This document shows positions 6,046 to 6,633 of a stretch of DNA of 6,633 bases, piece after piece; the first letter of the stretch is position 1; every line of letters begins with the position of its first letter. Made by a program: the position numbers and the translations under genes. The notes under the pieces were generated by a model that was not told where the DNA came from, did no database searches, and worked only from the letters and a program-made list of their open reading frames with translations. The DNA is from Gemmatimonadota bacterium (GTDB lineage Bacteria; Gemmatimonadota; Gemmatimonadetes; Gemmatimonadales; GWC2-71-9): NCBI GenBank assembly GCA_022573095.1, contig JACZUR010000132.1, positions 1-6,633 on the forward strand. The letters run 5' to 3'.

Positions 6046-6633
6046 ATGGCACATGGCGGACAATTCGGCTTTGGCGGCTTTGCGGAAGCCCTAGCTTCTG
6101 GGCGAGAGGGCCGTGCCGAAGCTCGCCTAGAAAGTGGCCGCCAGCGTTTTCAAGAGCGTGAACTTGGGTTGAAGGAACGCCAATTTGAATCCGATCTAGC
6201 GAAGGAACACAAGGACGAGCTAAACCTTATTGAAGAAAACTTCCGAGGCACTATTGATATTCTGGCGGAGGTATTGAGGGGCGGGGGCTCGTTGGAGGAA
6301 CGTCCTGCTCTTAATCAGCATGTGCAAAGCCAGATCGCCACTGTTTCCAAGATTGACCCGGTTCGCGGGCAGCGCATGGCCAATCAGTATGCTGCCCTGC
6401 AAAGGACGCCCTCTACGGTGGGGAGAGAAGCCGTAACGACGGCTGAGGCTGGTGTTGCACAGGCACAGGCAACGGCAGAGGAATTACGGGGTGCTGGTGT
6501 TCCTGTCACGCTACAAGAGACCGCACAGGCTCAAAAGTTGTTGCCAGCACCAGTAGCCCCGCCAGCATCGGCCTTCGTGGATGAATTTGGCAATCTGAAA
6601 ACCACAGTGAGCAATTCCACGCGGCAGTTCGTG
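6046..6633 (+). CDS. Phage structural protein, N-terminal part, running off the right edge
   Basis: ATG at 6046, with AGGT at 6036-6039 seven bases before it, opens a frame that has no stop up to the last base; 196 codons are visible. The N-terminus is Gly/Phe-rich (HGGQFGFGGFAEAL), followed by a highly charged helical stretch rich in Arg, Glu and Gln (about residues 18-65), an Ala/Gln/Thr-rich region (about 130-165) and a Pro/Ala linker LPAPVAPPASAF (about 161-172 onwards within the last 40 residues). It lies nine bases after the previous gene. A long helical virion protein, such as an ejection protein at the gp15 position, would fit, but no family is recognisable and much of the protein may lie outside the window. 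Confidence 0.6.
   Translation, partial: MAHGGQFGFGGFAEALASGREGRAEARLESGRQRFQERELGLKERQFESDLAKEHKDELNLIEENFRGTIDILAEVLRGGGSLEERPALNQHVQSQIATVSKIDPVRGQRMANQYAALQRTPSTVGREAVTTAEAGVAQAQATAEELRGAGVPVTLQETAQAQKLLPAPVAPPASAFVDEFGNLKTTVSNSTRQFV

Overview
The window appears to join two unrelated pieces of DNA. Bases 1 to about 4950 are bacterial chromosome. Bases from about 4950 to 6633 are the structural region of a tailed phage. The bacterium has moderately high GC, a molybdenum-cofactor (Moco) operon, an ETF-ubiquinone oxidoreductase and an outer-membrane barrel protein, so it is Gram-negative and respiratory. The gene set, the wording of the proteins and the short-period repeats between genes remind me of uncultured Gemmatimonadota, but that is a recollection and not a search result.

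Layout. At 3-290 (+) is the C-terminus of electron transfer flavoprotein-ubiquinone oxidoreductase. At 291-548 is a non-coding spacer between convergent genes, filled with several kinds of tiny tandem repeat. From 549 to about 4949, all on the minus strand and so transcribed right to left, is one tightly packed run: queD-like (start missing), fdhD, an outer-membrane beta-barrel protein, mobA, mobB and moeA. The gaps are 25 bases or fewer and three of the joins overlap or almost touch. MobA and MobB serve the guanylation of Moco, MoeA inserts molybdenum, and FdhD sulfurates the cofactor of formate dehydrogenases. The run therefore looks like a maturation operon for a Mo/W-bis-MGD enzyme such as formate dehydrogenase, which is not itself in the window.

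From the junction rightwards (+): a GNAT-like protein lacking a clear start, then a 215-residue helical protein starting directly after its stop codon (TAGATG), then a third protein that runs off the right edge. The order, sizes and composition resemble the internal/ejection protein block (gp13, gp14, gp15) of T7-like podoviruses.

The central oddity is the junction. The queD-like gene on the minus strand and the phage gene on the plus strand both lose their 5' ends within the same few dozen bases, head to head, with no room for promoters, beside a small GC hairpin. An assembly or cloning chimera is the simplest explanation; a real phage insertion or recombination is the alternative. I did not find a convincing undescribed system. 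The best leads are the junction, the barrel gene embedded in the Moco operon, the CxxCxxT variant of the ETF-QO cluster motif, and the phage proteins with a shared FGFGG motif.
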